Positions 46,449 to 56,221 are shown, counted from the first letter of the stretch. The stretch is DNA of 64,000 nucleotides from an uncultured Bacilli bacterium (GCA_934086315.1 CAKOHZ010000001.1:1-64000), one strand, 5' to 3'. Numbers and translations are program-made. The notes: generated by a model from the letters alone, not told the origin.

Positions 46449-46472
46449 AAGTTATGACTACTGCCATAACTT
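46449..46472 (-). terminator. Terminator of the nucleotidyltransferase gene
   Basis: Minus-strand AAGTTATG / CATAACTT with an eight-base loop, then TTTTTG. It contains the stop codon and overlaps the promoter region of the next operon. Confidence 0.75.
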
Positions 46473-47348
46473 ATCAGGATACTCACCTTTTTCAATTAAT
46501 AAATTAATACCTTCAACCAAACTCTCTTTATCTTCTTTGTAAGTAACTCCCATCCATTTAGAAGTTGTTTTGAATGCTTTAAAAGTTATATTTTTCTTCT
46601 TAATGTTATCACAAACAACTTCTGGTAATAAATATTCACATTTTAACAAGTTATTAACATTATTCTTGTAAAACTCATCAAAATCATTCTCTAATAAATC
46701 AAATATCCTAGGTGTAAACATAAACATATTCATAGATACCAATGTATCATCATTTACTTCAAAATTATCTCTACCATCAAGTGGACTAGCAACTATTTTA
46801 TTATTTACCATTTCAACACTACATTCTACTAAATTTGTTATATATCCATCTTTTTCTTGACATACACCCCTTTTAACAGAACCATTTTCCGTAAGAGTAT
46901 TTTCTATCATATAACCAACCATACCAAATTCATTAGATTTATGTTCACTTTTTAAGTATTCACTTGCTACTCTAAAAGCATCTTTTCCATAAAAGTCATC
47001 TGAATTTATTACTAAGAAATTATCTTTTACCACATCTTTACAACACAATATCGCATGTGCTGTACCTAAAGGTTTAATTCTATCACTTGGTACTTCAAAT
47101 GGTACATTATCATTATTTTGAAACACATATTCCACTTTAATTTTATCTGATATTCTATTTCCTATAGTTTTTTTAAATACTTCATAGTTTTCCTCTTTAA
47201 TTATAAAAACAACTTTGTCAAAACCATATCTAACTGCATCATATATAGAATAATCTATAATAAATTCTCCATTTTTATGCACAGGTTCTATTTGTTTAAG
47301 ACCTCCAAATCTACTACCCATTCCAGCAGCCATAATAACTAATTCCAT
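46458..47348 (-). CDS. Sugar-phosphate nucleotidyltransferase-like protein
   Basis: 296 residues. ELVIMAAGMGSRFGGLKQIEPV is the nucleotide-binding opening of NTP transferases; FLVINSDDFYGKDAF carries the metal Asp; KPLGTAHAILCCKD binds the nucleotide. It would join an NTP to a sugar phosphate or similar acceptor (relatives work on sugar-1-phosphate, phosphocholine or phosphonate). The start at 47348 lies four bases behind AGGAGG. No acceptor-specific partner lies beside it. Confidence 0.85.
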   Translation of the reverse strand: MELVIMAAGMGSRFGGLKQIEPVHKNGEFIIDYSIYDAVRYGFDKVVFIIKEENYEVFKKTIGNRISDKIKVEYVFQNNDNVPFEVPSDRIKPLGTAHAILCCKDVVKDNFLVINSDDFYGKDAFRVASEYLKSEHKSNEFGMVGYMIENTLTENGSVKRGVCQEKDGYITNLVECSVEMVNNKIVASPLDGRDNFEVNDDTLVSMNMFMFTPRIFDLLENDFDEFYKNNVNNLLKCEYLLPEVVCDNIKKKNITFKAFKTTSKWMGVTYKEDKESLVEGINLLIEKGEYPDKLWQ

Positions 47349-47398
47349 ATTTCCTCCTAATATCATCTAATATAAGTATATCATATATAAAATAAAAA

Positions 47399-47414
47399 AA
47401 TCCATTACTGGACT
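47399..47414 (-). terminator. Weak terminator behind the second NUDIX gene
   Basis: Minus-strand AGTCCA / TGGATT stem (one G-T) with loop GTAA followed by T-rich sequence. Confidence 0.5.
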
Positions 47415-47878
47415 TTCTTTCTAACAAGACTAACTTCATTATCAGCATAAGTACAACTAAATTTAATACCCTCTCTATTTTTATCTATTGCTTCTTTTTC
47501 AAAATCAATCATATCTTCAGGTAAATTGTCTATATTTGACCAAACTAATTCCGAACATTTTTCTGGCTCTTTTATTTTAATTTCGCCACAATAACTTCCT
47601 AATTCAAAATAAACATCATAATAAGAACTTAAAGATTTATTTTTTCTATTAACAACAAATGTATCAACAATATCTTCAATACTTATATCTATATCTAATT
47701 CTTCTTTAGCTTCTCTTATTGCAGCCTCATATGCATTCTCGCCTTCATCAATATGACCAGCTGGAAGTGCTAAAAATCCTGGCCATAATTTAGTACCTTG
47801 TCTCCTTTGCAATAATATTTCATCATTTTTATTCTTAATTATTAAATATATTGATGATAAAAACTTTTCTCTTTCCAT
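47405..47878 (-). CDS. NUDIX hydrolase (second copy)
   Basis: 157 residues. The NUDIX box GHIDEGENAYEAAIREAKEELDI is complete. The N-terminal SIYLIIKNKNDEILLQRRQGTKLWPGFLALPAG and YYDVYFELG match NUDIX proteins acting on 8-oxo-dGTP or similar. The ATG at 47878 lies eight bases behind AGGAGA; the ATG nine bases earlier touches that site. It is transcribed separately from the first NUDIX gene. Confidence 0.85.
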   Translation of the reverse strand: MEREKFLSSIYLIIKNKNDEILLQRRQGTKLWPGFLALPAGHIDEGENAYEAAIREAKEELDIDISIEDIVDTFVVNRKNKSLSSYYDVYFELGSYCGEIKIKEPEKCSELVWSNIDNLPEDMIDFEKEAIDKNREGIKFSCTYADNEVSLVRKKVQ

Positions 47879-47927
47879 ATTAAGCATCTCCTATAATTCT
47901 ATTTATTTTATTATAATTTTTTCACAC

Positions 47928-49001
47928 CTACTTAGTATTTTTATTTCTAAATATTCTTTTTAAAATACTCTTTTCTTCAGGTTTCTTAAATTCAGAAGTG
48001 AATTTTAAATTTTTTTCATTTTCTCTATCTATAAAATCCCAACATTTCTTTTTTTCATTCCATACTGCAGATCTATGTAAATATATATATACTCGTCTTC
48101 CATCTTTATCATAATAGTATGAACCATATAAATCATCATCTGATGTATCAAATAACACAGTCCCATCATCATTCATAGAATCTTTTTCTTCATGATTAGA
48201 TACTGCTTTACCAACAATTGTTACACCAGTTAAATCACAGCAACAAACTTTACCAGTATGAAGAGGTAGTTCATCTAAATTAATAACAAGTTCTTTATTC
48301 CTAACACCTCTAAAACTAGTATCAATAAGAACAACATCTTTAAATGAAGGAACTCCATCTTCTCCAACTAAAGTAACTCCATCTAATTTAGTGCCTATTA
48401 ACCATTTATCTTTAACCTTTTGAGGATCTATTTTAATATCGCCTAAAGCTCCACTAAAGTCTACACCAGAAATACTTTTACCATCAAAAGAACCACATAC
48501 TTTAACACCATTTAATTTTGAACCTTTCATACTTAAAACTTTATCTACATCTAATGTCAAATATCCTTTTTTATTATCAGTATCATAACCAGTAAAATCA
48601 GTATTATTTATTATAGCATTATCTAAGTCACCACTAAGTTTTACCCCTCTAAATGTACAATTAGATAAATCCTTATTAGGAACTTTATTCAAATCAATAT
48701 GAATGTTCTTTAAACACGATAAACGAAATCCTGAGATATTAACATTATCAAAATTAACATCTTTCATATCAGCTTCTATTTTATTAAAGAAATACCATAC
48801 AAGTATATCTATTTCTCTAGTGCCATCATCTTTATTGTTAAACAAATATTCTTCAATTTCATCACAACTAAAAGAAACACTATCTTTACCATATAACTTA
48901 TCAATGGTTAATCTACTTAATCTTAATATTTTATCTTGATTAGAACTATTACTAAGATTATCAAGTAAATATTTTAAACCACTCACTACTTTATTTTCCA
49001 T
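47928..49001 (-). CDS. Pentapeptide-repeat-like protein with basic C-terminal tail
   Basis: 357 residues. An N-terminal helical part (1-85) precedes irregular pentapeptide-like repeats (FRLSCLKNI, DLSNCTFRGVKLSG, NTDFTGYD, VDFSGAL, LDGVTLVG, VLIDTSFRGV, CDLTGVTIVG) that would form a right-handed beta helix. After an acidic hinge (DSMNDDGTVLFDTSDDD) comes a short globular part with YYYDKDGRRVYIYLH and a basic tail SILKRIFRNKNTK. Such solenoids serve as effectors, scaffolds or DNA mimics; the role here is unknown. GAGAGG lies six bases before the start. Confidence 0.65.
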   Translation of the reverse strand: MENKVVSGLKYLLDNLSNSSNQDKILRLSRLTIDKLYGKDSVSFSCDEIEEYLFNNKDDGTREIDILVWYFFNKIEADMKDVNFDNVNISGFRLSCLKNIHIDLNKVPNKDLSNCTFRGVKLSGDLDNAIINNTDFTGYDTDNKKGYLTLDVDKVLSMKGSKLNGVKVCGSFDGKSISGVDFSGALGDIKIDPQKVKDKWLIGTKLDGVTLVGEDGVPSFKDVVLIDTSFRGVRNKELVINLDELPLHTGKVCCCDLTGVTIVGKAVSNHEEKDSMNDDGTVLFDTSDDDLYGSYYYDKDGRRVYIYLHRSAVWNEKKKCWDFIDRENEKNLKFTSEFKKPEEKSILKRIFRNKNTK

Positions 49002-49104
49002 ACAAAACCTCTCATTCAATTTTAAAGTAGAACTTTATTTTCATTAATAAATTTATTTTACACTATTATATAATTATTTAAAATACTAAATTATATACTA
49101 AAAA

Positions 49105-49139
49105 AAGATTGTAATCTGCAAAATATAAATTACAATCTT
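49105..49139 (-). terminator. Terminator of the ABC-M13 operon
   Basis: Perfect 11-base-pair stem (49105-49115 with 49129-49139, AAGATTGTAAT / ATTACAATCTT) with a 13-base loop and T6 on the minus strand. Confidence 0.85.
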
Positions 49140-49143
49140 ATAA

Positions 49144-51078
49144 TTACCAAATATTAATTCTATTTTCTGGTTCAACATACATTAAATCATTAGGTTCAAT
49201 ATCATATATTTCATAAAATTTATCAGTTGATGATAAAACACCATTTACTCTTATTTCATCAATTGAATGTGTATCAATCAAACTTTGTGTTACTTTGATA
49301 CTATTACTATAATTATTTGCCCAAACCTTTGCAAATGATTCATACATTGTTTGATAATCTTCTTTTTTAGCATTATTTTTAATTAGAATATTAGTTATAC
49401 ATTTCATGGCTCCAATATCAGCTATATTTTCACCTATTGTACGAACACCATTGTTAGAAATATTATGAATAATCTCATAGTTATCATAATATTTTATGAC
49501 TCTATCTTGAATTTCTTTATACTTATTTTTACTTGATTCTGTATACCAATTATTAAGTAAACCTTTTTCATCAAATTTAGAACCATTATTATCAAATGCA
49601 TGTGATATCTCATGAGCAATTATGAAACCAATACTTCCTAAGTTTTCATATTTATTATTAATATCTTTTATTGCTTTAGTTCCACCAGCTAAAATATTAA
49701 TTGAATTTGATGTCATATCATAATATGCATTGAATGTATAGTCTGGTAAAAAATTAGTTGTTTCATCTGTATTTAATGTTTCATACATTTTTAATGAAAC
49801 AGTTTTGTTAAGATTAATGATATTTTTTACTAATGATAGACTATTATCAAATTGATAATATGAAGAAAAATCTTTAGAATATGAATTACCAATATTTATT
49901 TTAATATTATTTAATTTAAGTACAGCCTTTTGTTTAGTTTCTTCATCCATCCATGAACTTTTAATCATATCTTCATATTCTTTTACTATCTCAGTAACAA
50001 GATCAGAAACATAACTTTTCATATCTTCACTTAAATTTTTATCGTTATAATTTTTAGATATTTCATTAGGGAATAGTTCTTTAATTAAATTATAAGCTTT
50101 TTCTTCTTCTGTTAGTTCATCGTCTGATAAATCCTTATTTAATTTATTAAATATCATTTCATAATTCTCAGTCGTATATCTACCATAAGTTTGAAGTATT
50201 TTCACAGTTGCAAGATTTTTCCATAAAGATAAATTTTCATTAGTCAAATATGTATTTAATTTTTGATAAGATTTCTCATCAACTAAACTTACTTCATTTA
50301 TACTTGATAATCCAAGTTCATTAAAATAATTATTAATATCTAGATTAGTATATAATTTACTTAATTCTGATTTATTAATGATATTGTAATATTTTTCATT
50401 ATCTAATAGATCATCTTGTCTTAAAGAACTATTTGCAATATCAGTATAAAAATCACTTATCTGATTAGCAATATCTAATGCTTGTCCAGCAGTATATCCA
50501 TACTCTCTTAAAAGTTTATTATTATAAAGTTTAAAATTATTTTTAGCGTTTATTAAATCTTCATTAATATAATAATCAGATGAATTACCGAAATCCATAG
50601 GAATTGTTGTAATATAAATAATATTTTTTCCAGTTTTAAAATCTTTCATAATAGATTTTGATATCAATAATTCAATACCAAGTTCTTTTTCTATTTTTAT
50701 TGCCTCAGATATAAATTCTTTTATATTTGATGTTTTATTGATTTTTTCTATATATGGTTTTAAATCGCTTATTCCGTTTTTGTTACGAGTATCAATATTT
50801 AAATATTGATTGTAAAATACCTTTATATTGCTTTCTTCATTTGTTTTTGGATTACTTATTATTTCTTTTACAATATCATTTGTATCATTTGATATTTCTT
50901 TATTAATATCATTAACATAAGACCAATCATCTTCCTTATCTTTTAGAGTATCTTTATTAACATATTCATAAAAATTATCAATATAATTTTTATTCAAATA
51001 AAGAAATGAACCAACACAAAATACTATAAATATAACAAAATAGATAATATAATTTTTTGTTTTACTTTTATTCACCAA
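49144..51078 (-). CDS. M13 family zinc metallopeptidase (PepO/neprilysin-like), membrane-anchored
   Basis: 644 residues. A transmembrane helix at about 9-27 is followed by a long helical region and the M13 catalytic part: FNAYYDMTSNSINILAGG, the zinc motif IIAHEISHAFDNNG (about 489-493) and GENIADIGAMK (third ligand Glu about 550). The end has IRVNGVLSS and closes with INIW. It degrades peptides up to about 40 residues outside the membrane. It overlaps the ABC permease by 11 bases, so export and peptide cleavage are tied in one operon. Confidence 0.92.
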   Translation of the reverse strand: MVNKSKTKNYIIYFVIFIVFCVGSFLYLNKNYIDNFYEYVNKDTLKDKEDDWSYVNDINKEISNDTNDIVKEIISNPKTNEESNIKVFYNQYLNIDTRNKNGISDLKPYIEKINKTSNIKEFISEAIKIEKELGIELLISKSIMKDFKTGKNIIYITTIPMDFGNSSDYYINEDLINAKNNFKLYNNKLLREYGYTAGQALDIANQISDFYTDIANSSLRQDDLLDNEKYYNIINKSELSKLYTNLDINNYFNELGLSSINEVSLVDEKSYQKLNTYLTNENLSLWKNLATVKILQTYGRYTTENYEMIFNKLNKDLSDDELTEEEKAYNLIKELFPNEISKNYNDKNLSEDMKSYVSDLVTEIVKEYEDMIKSSWMDEETKQKAVLKLNNIKINIGNSYSKDFSSYYQFDNSLSLVKNIINLNKTVSLKMYETLNTDETTNFLPDYTFNAYYDMTSNSINILAGGTKAIKDINNKYENLGSIGFIIAHEISHAFDNNGSKFDEKGLLNNWYTESSKNKYKEIQDRVIKYYDNYEIIHNISNNGVRTIGENIADIGAMKCITNILIKNNAKKEDYQTMYESFAKVWANNYSNSIKVTQSLIDTHSIDEIRVNGVLSSTDKFYEIYDIEPNDLMYVEPENRINIW

Positions 51079-52213
51079 ACAACACCTTCTCTTGATTATA
51101 TTTTTTTATTATTAAGAATACTGTTACTAACGCTAATATCAATGTACTTATAATTGTTATTAAAATATTTAATGTATTAAAATTATTTGAGAATATATCC
51201 ATAAGAATCTGTACACAATTAACAATTGGTACCATATAGTAAACAAAACTATCAGTTGTAACACCTAAAACATTCGTAAATAAAGGAATCATTGATAAAT
51301 ATTGTAAAACCGCAAGTTTAATTCCGGCTTCTTTAGCAGACTTAGTATTTGCAACTAGAATAGTAGCTAATGCTGAAATTATAAGTGCTGATGACAAGCA
51401 CACAATTAAACCAATTAATACACTTTTAGTAGATATTAAAATATTTAAATTACTAAATGACACAAAATAATGGCTAGAAATAACTAAAGTTATTAGAATA
51501 GATAAAAATTCAACAATAGAAGCAATAGCACTAGCAATAAAATTAGCAAGATATTTTCCTAAAATTAACTCTTTTTGTGAAATAGGAAAACTTAATATCG
51601 TTTCTAAAGTACCGCTTTCTTTCTCAGTAACAGTTGTTGATATAGCCATTGACTGAGAAGTTGATATAATACCAGTAAAAATAAGCATAAATAAAGTTGA
51701 ATAAATTGTTACAAGAAGAAAATTACTACCTTCTAGTTCTTCAAACTCATAATTATATTTAGCAGTTACTTCTTCATAATCAATACCTTCCCCTGTAACA
51801 TATGTTATTAATTCGTTATTTTTTAAAGTTTCAAAATAACCTGTAATTAAACTCTGAAGTTGATAACCATTTTGACTATTATCTGCATAAAAATGATACT
51901 TTTTATCATTTTCATTATAATCAATATAAGCACTAATTTCATTATCCTTATAAGATTTCTTCATATCATCTAAGTTATCAAATTTAACTGTTTCTAATTG
52001 ATATTCGCTACTTACTATATTTTCTATAGTATTTAATTCAAAGTCAACTCCAACTTTATATGGTTCTAATATTTCGTTTTGATTAAACATAATTCCATAA
52101 ATGACCACAAAAAACATTCCAATTAAAGGCATTGCAAGTAAAGTTATAAATGTTTTTTTATCTCTAAATATAGAACGAAGTTCTTTTTTTATTGTTATCT
52201 TTATATTATTCAT
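51068..52213 (-). CDS. ABC-2 type permease (NatB-like)
   Basis: 381 residues. One helix at about 22-42, an outer domain of about 130 residues, then five helices. TVTEKESGTLETILSFPISQKELILGKYL is the ABC-2 coupling motif; the final part holds the usual helix pairs. NatB-type permeases export sodium ions, drugs or peptides. The start at 52213 follows AGGAG by six bases, with the overlap of the ATPase gene. With the ATPase and the M13 peptidase it forms an operon of three. Confidence 0.88.
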   Translation of the reverse strand: MNNIKITIKKELRSIFRDKKTFITLLAMPLIGMFFVVIYGIMFNQNEILEPYKVGVDFELNTIENIVSSEYQLETVKFDNLDDMKKSYKDNEISAYIDYNENDKKYHFYADNSQNGYQLQSLITGYFETLKNNELITYVTGEGIDYEEVTAKYNYEFEELEGSNFLLVTIYSTLFMLIFTGIISTSQSMAISTTVTEKESGTLETILSFPISQKELILGKYLANFIASAIASIVEFLSILITLVISSHYFVSFSNLNILISTKSVLIGLIVCLSSALIISALATILVANTKSAKEAGIKLAVLQYLSMIPLFTNVLGVTTDSFVYYMVPIVNCVQILMDIFSNNFNTLNILITIISTLILALVTVFLIIKKYNQEKVLFGE

Positions 52214-52958
52214 TTGCATCTCCTATTAATTTTAAAAAGGCGTCTCTAATATTAGTTGTATTAGTATTTTTTAAAATTTCTTTACTCTTACCATATGCTA
52301 TAACTTTACCCTTATTAATAAGTAAAAGATTATCACAGATATTTTCTGCTTCTTCCATATAATGAGTAGAATATAGTATGCATTTACCTTTAGACTTTTC
52401 TTCTTTAATAAAATCTAAAATTGTTTTACTAGAAATAACATCTAAACCACTAGTCGCCTCATCCAATATATAATATTTAGGATTATGAACTAAACATCTA
52501 GCTATACATGTTCTTTGATATTGTCCTGTAGACAAATTTTCAATTCTTTGATATGCAAATGATTCCATATCGAATCTTTTAATAATATCTTTTATAATAT
52601 TTTCTAATTTACTTTTTGGAACTTTATAATATTCCCCACACATCTTTAGTAATTCATAAGGTGATATGTCTTTATACAACTTTGTATTTCCCGACATAAA
52701 AGCAATATTTTTTTTAATTTCTTCATTGCAATCTTGATAATTCATATTATCAATTAATATTTCACCACTATCTGGTTTCATAATACCAGATATCATTCTA
52801 AGTAATGTTGTTTTTCCTGCACCATTAGGTCCCAAAATTCCTAAAACTTCTCCTTCGCTAGCGGTAAATGAAACATCATTATCAGCAATAAATGTTTCGA
52901 TCTTATTTTTATTGTTTTTCTTTTGAAAACTTTTAGTTACATTTTTTAACTCTATCAT
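52206..52958 (-). CDS. ABC transporter ATPase (NatA-like)
   Basis: 250 residues. Walker A LGPNGAGKTTLLRM, Q-loop MSGNTKLY, signature LSTGQYQRTCIARCLV, Walker B YYILDEATSGLD and H-loop STHYMEEAENI. The signature differs slightly from LSGGQ, as in many NatA/CcmA-type ATPases. MIELKNVTKSFQ opens the protein; the start at 52958 lies behind GAGGAG. It heads the operon with its own promoter. Confidence 0.92.
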   Translation of the reverse strand: MIELKNVTKSFQKKNNKNKIETFIADNDVSFTASEGEVLGILGPNGAGKTTLLRMISGIMKPDSGEILIDNMNYQDCNEEIKKNIAFMSGNTKLYKDISPYELLKMCGEYYKVPKSKLENIIKDIIKRFDMESFAYQRIENLSTGQYQRTCIARCLVHNPKYYILDEATSGLDVISSKTILDFIKEEKSKGKCILYSTHYMEEAENICDNLLLINKGKVIAYGKSKEILKNTNTTNIRDAFLKLIGDANE

Positions 52959-52981
52959 TTTACTCCTCTTTATTCTACCTA

Positions 52982-53010
52982 AGTATATCATTACCATTAT
53001 AAAATAACAA
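52982..53010 (-). promoter_or_regulatory. Promoter of the ABC-M13 operon
   Basis: Minus-strand TTGTTA (53005-53010), 17 bases, TATACT (52982-52987); it lies about 25 bases before the ATPase start. Confidence 0.7.
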
Positions 53011-53070
53011 GAATTATAGATAATAATTCAATATAATTTATTATATTTTTTAACTTTTTAATTAATTAAA

Positions 53071-53097
53071 AAAATACTAACAAAATATTAGTATTTT
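53071..53097. terminator. Bidirectional terminator behind secA
   Basis: Ten-base-pair stem AAAATACTAA / TTAGTATTTT with a seven-base loop and T-runs on both sides. Confidence 0.8.
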
Positions 53098-53145
53098 TAT
53101 ATTTATAAATAATTTTTTATTACACAATATTTTATAGAATGTAAA

Positions 53146-55638
53146 CTACTTTCCGCAGCAATTCTTATATTTTTTTCCACTTCCACAAGGACATGGATCA
53201 TTTCTTCCAACCTTCTTTTCTGATTTTTTAGGTTGTTTTTTAGAAGCTTTATCTCCATCGTTTGTATGAATATTCTTTACTTCTTCTCTTTCAAGATTTT
53301 GTCTTATTTCTGCATTTAGTAAGAATGTTGATATTTCGGCATTAATACTAGCCATCATATTATCAAACATTTGGAATCCTTCTAAAGCATAAACTTGAAG
53401 TGGATTACTTTGAGCATAACCACGAAGTCCTACACCTTCTTTTAATTCTTCCATCGCATCTAGTTGATCCATCCAATACTTATCTATAATTCTAAGTGAA
53501 ATAGATTTTTCAAAATCATTTTGAATATCTTCAGGTATATCTTCTAATTTTTTATTATAATCAGATACTACTATATCATAAATATGATTAATAACTTCAT
53601 CAGTTGATTTTCCTTCAAAATCCTTCTTAGTTAACTTCTTTCTCTTAAGTAAATGTGCATTAAATTGTTCCATTATATTATCTATATCATTATCAGTTAA
53701 ATAGCCTTCTGGTTCAATATGAGAATTTACTTGATTAGAAACAAACTCTTTAAATGTTTCTAATACTCTATCACGAATACTATCTTGATCTAATATTTCG
53801 TTACGTCTATTATAAATAATTTCTCTTTGTTTAGAAATAACATTATCAAAATCTAGTAATCCTTTACGTCTATCGAAGTTGAAACCCTCTACTTTCTTTT
53901 GGGCACTTTCTATATTTTTAGAAATCATTTTATTTGAAATAGCTTGATCTTCTTGAATACCTAAACTTTGCATAACAGTTTTCATTCTTTCAGAACCAAA
54001 CTTAAGCATTAGATCATCTTCCATAGATACAAAGAATCTTGTTGTACCTGGGTCCCCTTGACGACCACTTCTACCACGTAATTGGTTATCAATACGTCTA
54101 GAGTCATGTCTTTCAGTACCTATTACAAATAAACCACCAAGTTCACGAACACCTTCACCAAGCTTAATATCAGTACCACGTCCAGCCATATTTGTAGCTA
54201 TTGTTACGGCACCTTTTTTACCTGCGTTTTCTATGATATGAGCTTCACGTTCATGATTCTTAGCATTTAATAACTCATGCTTAATTCCAGCCTTAGTTAA
54301 TAATTGACTTATAACCTCACTTGTTTCTACTGAAGCAACACCAACTAACACTGGTCTTCCAGTCTTATGTATTTCTTTAACAGTTCTTACTATTGCAGCA
54401 TATTTTCCTTTAAGTGAAGAATAAATTAAATCTACTTGATCATCACGAATTACTGGTTTATTAGTTGGAATACATACAACATATGTATTATATATGTTTT
54501 GAAATTCTTCCTCTTCTGTTTTAGCAGTACCAGTCATACCTGCAAGTTTATTATACATTCTAAATAAATTTTGGAATGTTATAGTAGCTAATGTTTTAGT
54601 TTCTTCATTAATCTTAACACCTTCTTTAGCCTCTAATGCTTGGTGTAATCCTTCACTAAATTGACGACCATGCATAAGTCTTCCAGTAAATGTATCAACT
54701 ATAATTACTTGATCATTTTCAACAACATAATCAACATCTCTCTTAAATGCATAATTAGCAGCTAGTGCCTTATCTAAGTTATGTACCATTACACTATTCT
54801 TAATATCATATAAGTTATCTAAATGTAACATCTCTTCTGCATGATGTACACCTTCTTCAGTAAGAGTAACCTTCTTAGTTTTTTCATCTACTACATAATC
54901 ATCTATAGTTAAATTTTTGGCAACTCTATCTGCTTCTTTATACACATTAGCACTTTTTGCTACCCCACCACTAATAATTAATGGAGTACGAGCTTCATCT
55001 ATTAATATTGAGTCAACTTCATCTATAATCGCAAAGTTAAGTCCTCTTTGAGTTCTATTTTCTTTATGTACAACCATATTATCTCTTAAATAATCAAAAC
55101 CAAGTTCATTATTAGTTGTATATGTTATATCAGCATTATATGCTTCTCTTTTCTCTTGAGGATTTTTATCTCTTGTATTAATTCCTACAGTAACCCCTAA
55201 TAAATCATATATTGGTCTCATCCATTCAGCATTACGAGTTGACAAATATTCGTTAGTTGTAATTACATGAACACCTTTTCCTTCTAAAGCATTTAAATAT
55301 GCAGGAAGAACTGTAGTTAATGTCTTACCTTCACCTGTTTTCATCTCAGCAATATTACCTCTATGAATAGCTATACCACCTATAACTTGTACTCTAAATG
55401 GTTTTTCACCTATTGCTCTAAAACATGCTTCACGTGCTAAAGCAATAGCTTCTACTAATATATCATCAAGAGTTTCACCATTTTGAATTCTCTTTTTAAA
55501 TTCTTCTGTTTTAGCTTTAAATTCGATATCTTTTATTTTCTTCATATTTTCATCTAAAGCATCTACTTGATCAGCTAATTTATTTATCTTTTTAAGTTCT
55601 TTAGTTTCGTAATCAAACAAATTCTTAAATAAACCCAT
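53146..55638 (-). CDS. secA: Protein translocase ATPase SecA
   Basis: SecA, 830 residues, the motor that pushes proteins through SecYEG. IAEMKTGEGKTLT (Walker A), VHVITTNEYLS, FAIIDEVDSILIDEARTPLI (Walker B), GTDIKLGEGV and GRSGRQGDPG are present, and the C-terminal SEC-C zinc motif NDPCPCGSGKKYKNCCG is intact. It lies behind hpf, as in Bacilli, but prfB, its usual next gene, is 10 kb away. A bidirectional terminator follows. Confidence 0.98.
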   Translation of the reverse strand: MGLFKNLFDYETKELKKINKLADQVDALDENMKKIKDIEFKAKTEEFKKRIQNGETLDDILVEAIALAREACFRAIGEKPFRVQVIGGIAIHRGNIAEMKTGEGKTLTTVLPAYLNALEGKGVHVITTNEYLSTRNAEWMRPIYDLLGVTVGINTRDKNPQEKREAYNADITYTTNNELGFDYLRDNMVVHKENRTQRGLNFAIIDEVDSILIDEARTPLIISGGVAKSANVYKEADRVAKNLTIDDYVVDEKTKKVTLTEEGVHHAEEMLHLDNLYDIKNSVMVHNLDKALAANYAFKRDVDYVVENDQVIIVDTFTGRLMHGRQFSEGLHQALEAKEGVKINEETKTLATITFQNLFRMYNKLAGMTGTAKTEEEEFQNIYNTYVVCIPTNKPVIRDDQVDLIYSSLKGKYAAIVRTVKEIHKTGRPVLVGVASVETSEVISQLLTKAGIKHELLNAKNHEREAHIIENAGKKGAVTIATNMAGRGTDIKLGEGVRELGGLFVIGTERHDSRRIDNQLRGRSGRQGDPGTTRFFVSMEDDLMLKFGSERMKTVMQSLGIQEDQAISNKMISKNIESAQKKVEGFNFDRRKGLLDFDNVISKQREIIYNRRNEILDQDSIRDRVLETFKEFVSNQVNSHIEPEGYLTDNDIDNIMEQFNAHLLKRKKLTKKDFEGKSTDEVINHIYDIVVSDYNKKLEDIPEDIQNDFEKSISLRIIDKYWMDQLDAMEELKEGVGLRGYAQSNPLQVYALEGFQMFDNMMASINAEISTFLLNAEIRQNLEREEVKNIHTNDGDKASKKQPKKSEKKVGRNDPCPCGSGKKYKNCCGK

Positions 55639-55678
55639 GTCATCATCTCCATTAAAAAATATTATAGCAAAGAAAAAA

Positions 55679-55701
55679 AGAAAAGTGAATATTACTTTTC
55701 T
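55679..55701 (-). terminator. Terminator between hpf and secA
   Basis: Stem AGAAAAGT / ACTTTTCT with a seven-base loop, then T7 on the minus strand; it contains the hpf stop. Confidence 0.7.
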
Positions 55702-56221
55702 AATTAGCCTCGATTATTCCGTAATCTCCATCATTTCTTTTATAAACAACATTTATTTTATCAGTATCTACATTTTTAAATACAAAGAATGTATGTCCTA
55801 ATAATTCCATTTGTGTTATTGCTTCTTCTTCATCAATTGGTTTTAAGAATACTTCTTTTCTTCTAACTATTTGTTGTTCATCTTCTTCGAACAATTCTTC
55901 TATTTCAGGCATTACAGCTACTTTTGCTTTTTTACTAGCTATTTTACCTTTATATTTCTTGAATTGTCTTTCAAGTTTATCTATAACCAAATCTATTGCA
56001 GAATATAAATCACTATTTGTTTCTTCTGCTCTTATATTATATTTACCACTCCATATTGTAACTTCTACTTTTTGATCTTTTCCTCTTGCAGAAATTACAG
56101 CTTTAGCTTCTACCTCATCATTATCATCTAGATATTTATCTAACCTAGATAACTTTTCCTTAATGTAATTATCAATTGCTTCGGTAACATCTATTTTATT
56201 ACCACGGATATTATATTTCAT
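55700..56221 (-). CDS. hpf: Long-form ribosome hibernation promoting factor
   Basis: Long HPF, 173 residues. The N-terminal ribosome-binding domain (MKYNIRGNKIDVTEAIDNYI, YNIRAEETNSDLYSAIDLVIDKLERQFKKYK) and a C-terminal dimerisation domain (VRRKEVFLKPIDEEEAITQMELLGHTFFVFKN) are both present, so it makes 100S ribosome pairs in slow growth. The start at 56221 lies seven bases behind AGGAGG; the upstream in-frame ATG at 56257 has no such site. Confidence 0.97.
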   Translation of the reverse strand: MKYNIRGNKIDVTEAIDNYIKEKLSRLDKYLDDNDEVEAKAVISARGKDQKVEVTIWSGKYNIRAEETNSDLYSAIDLVIDKLERQFKKYKGKIASKKAKVAVMPEIEELFEEDEQQIVRRKEVFLKPIDEEEAITQMELLGHTFFVFKNVDTDKINVVYKRNDGDYGIIEAN

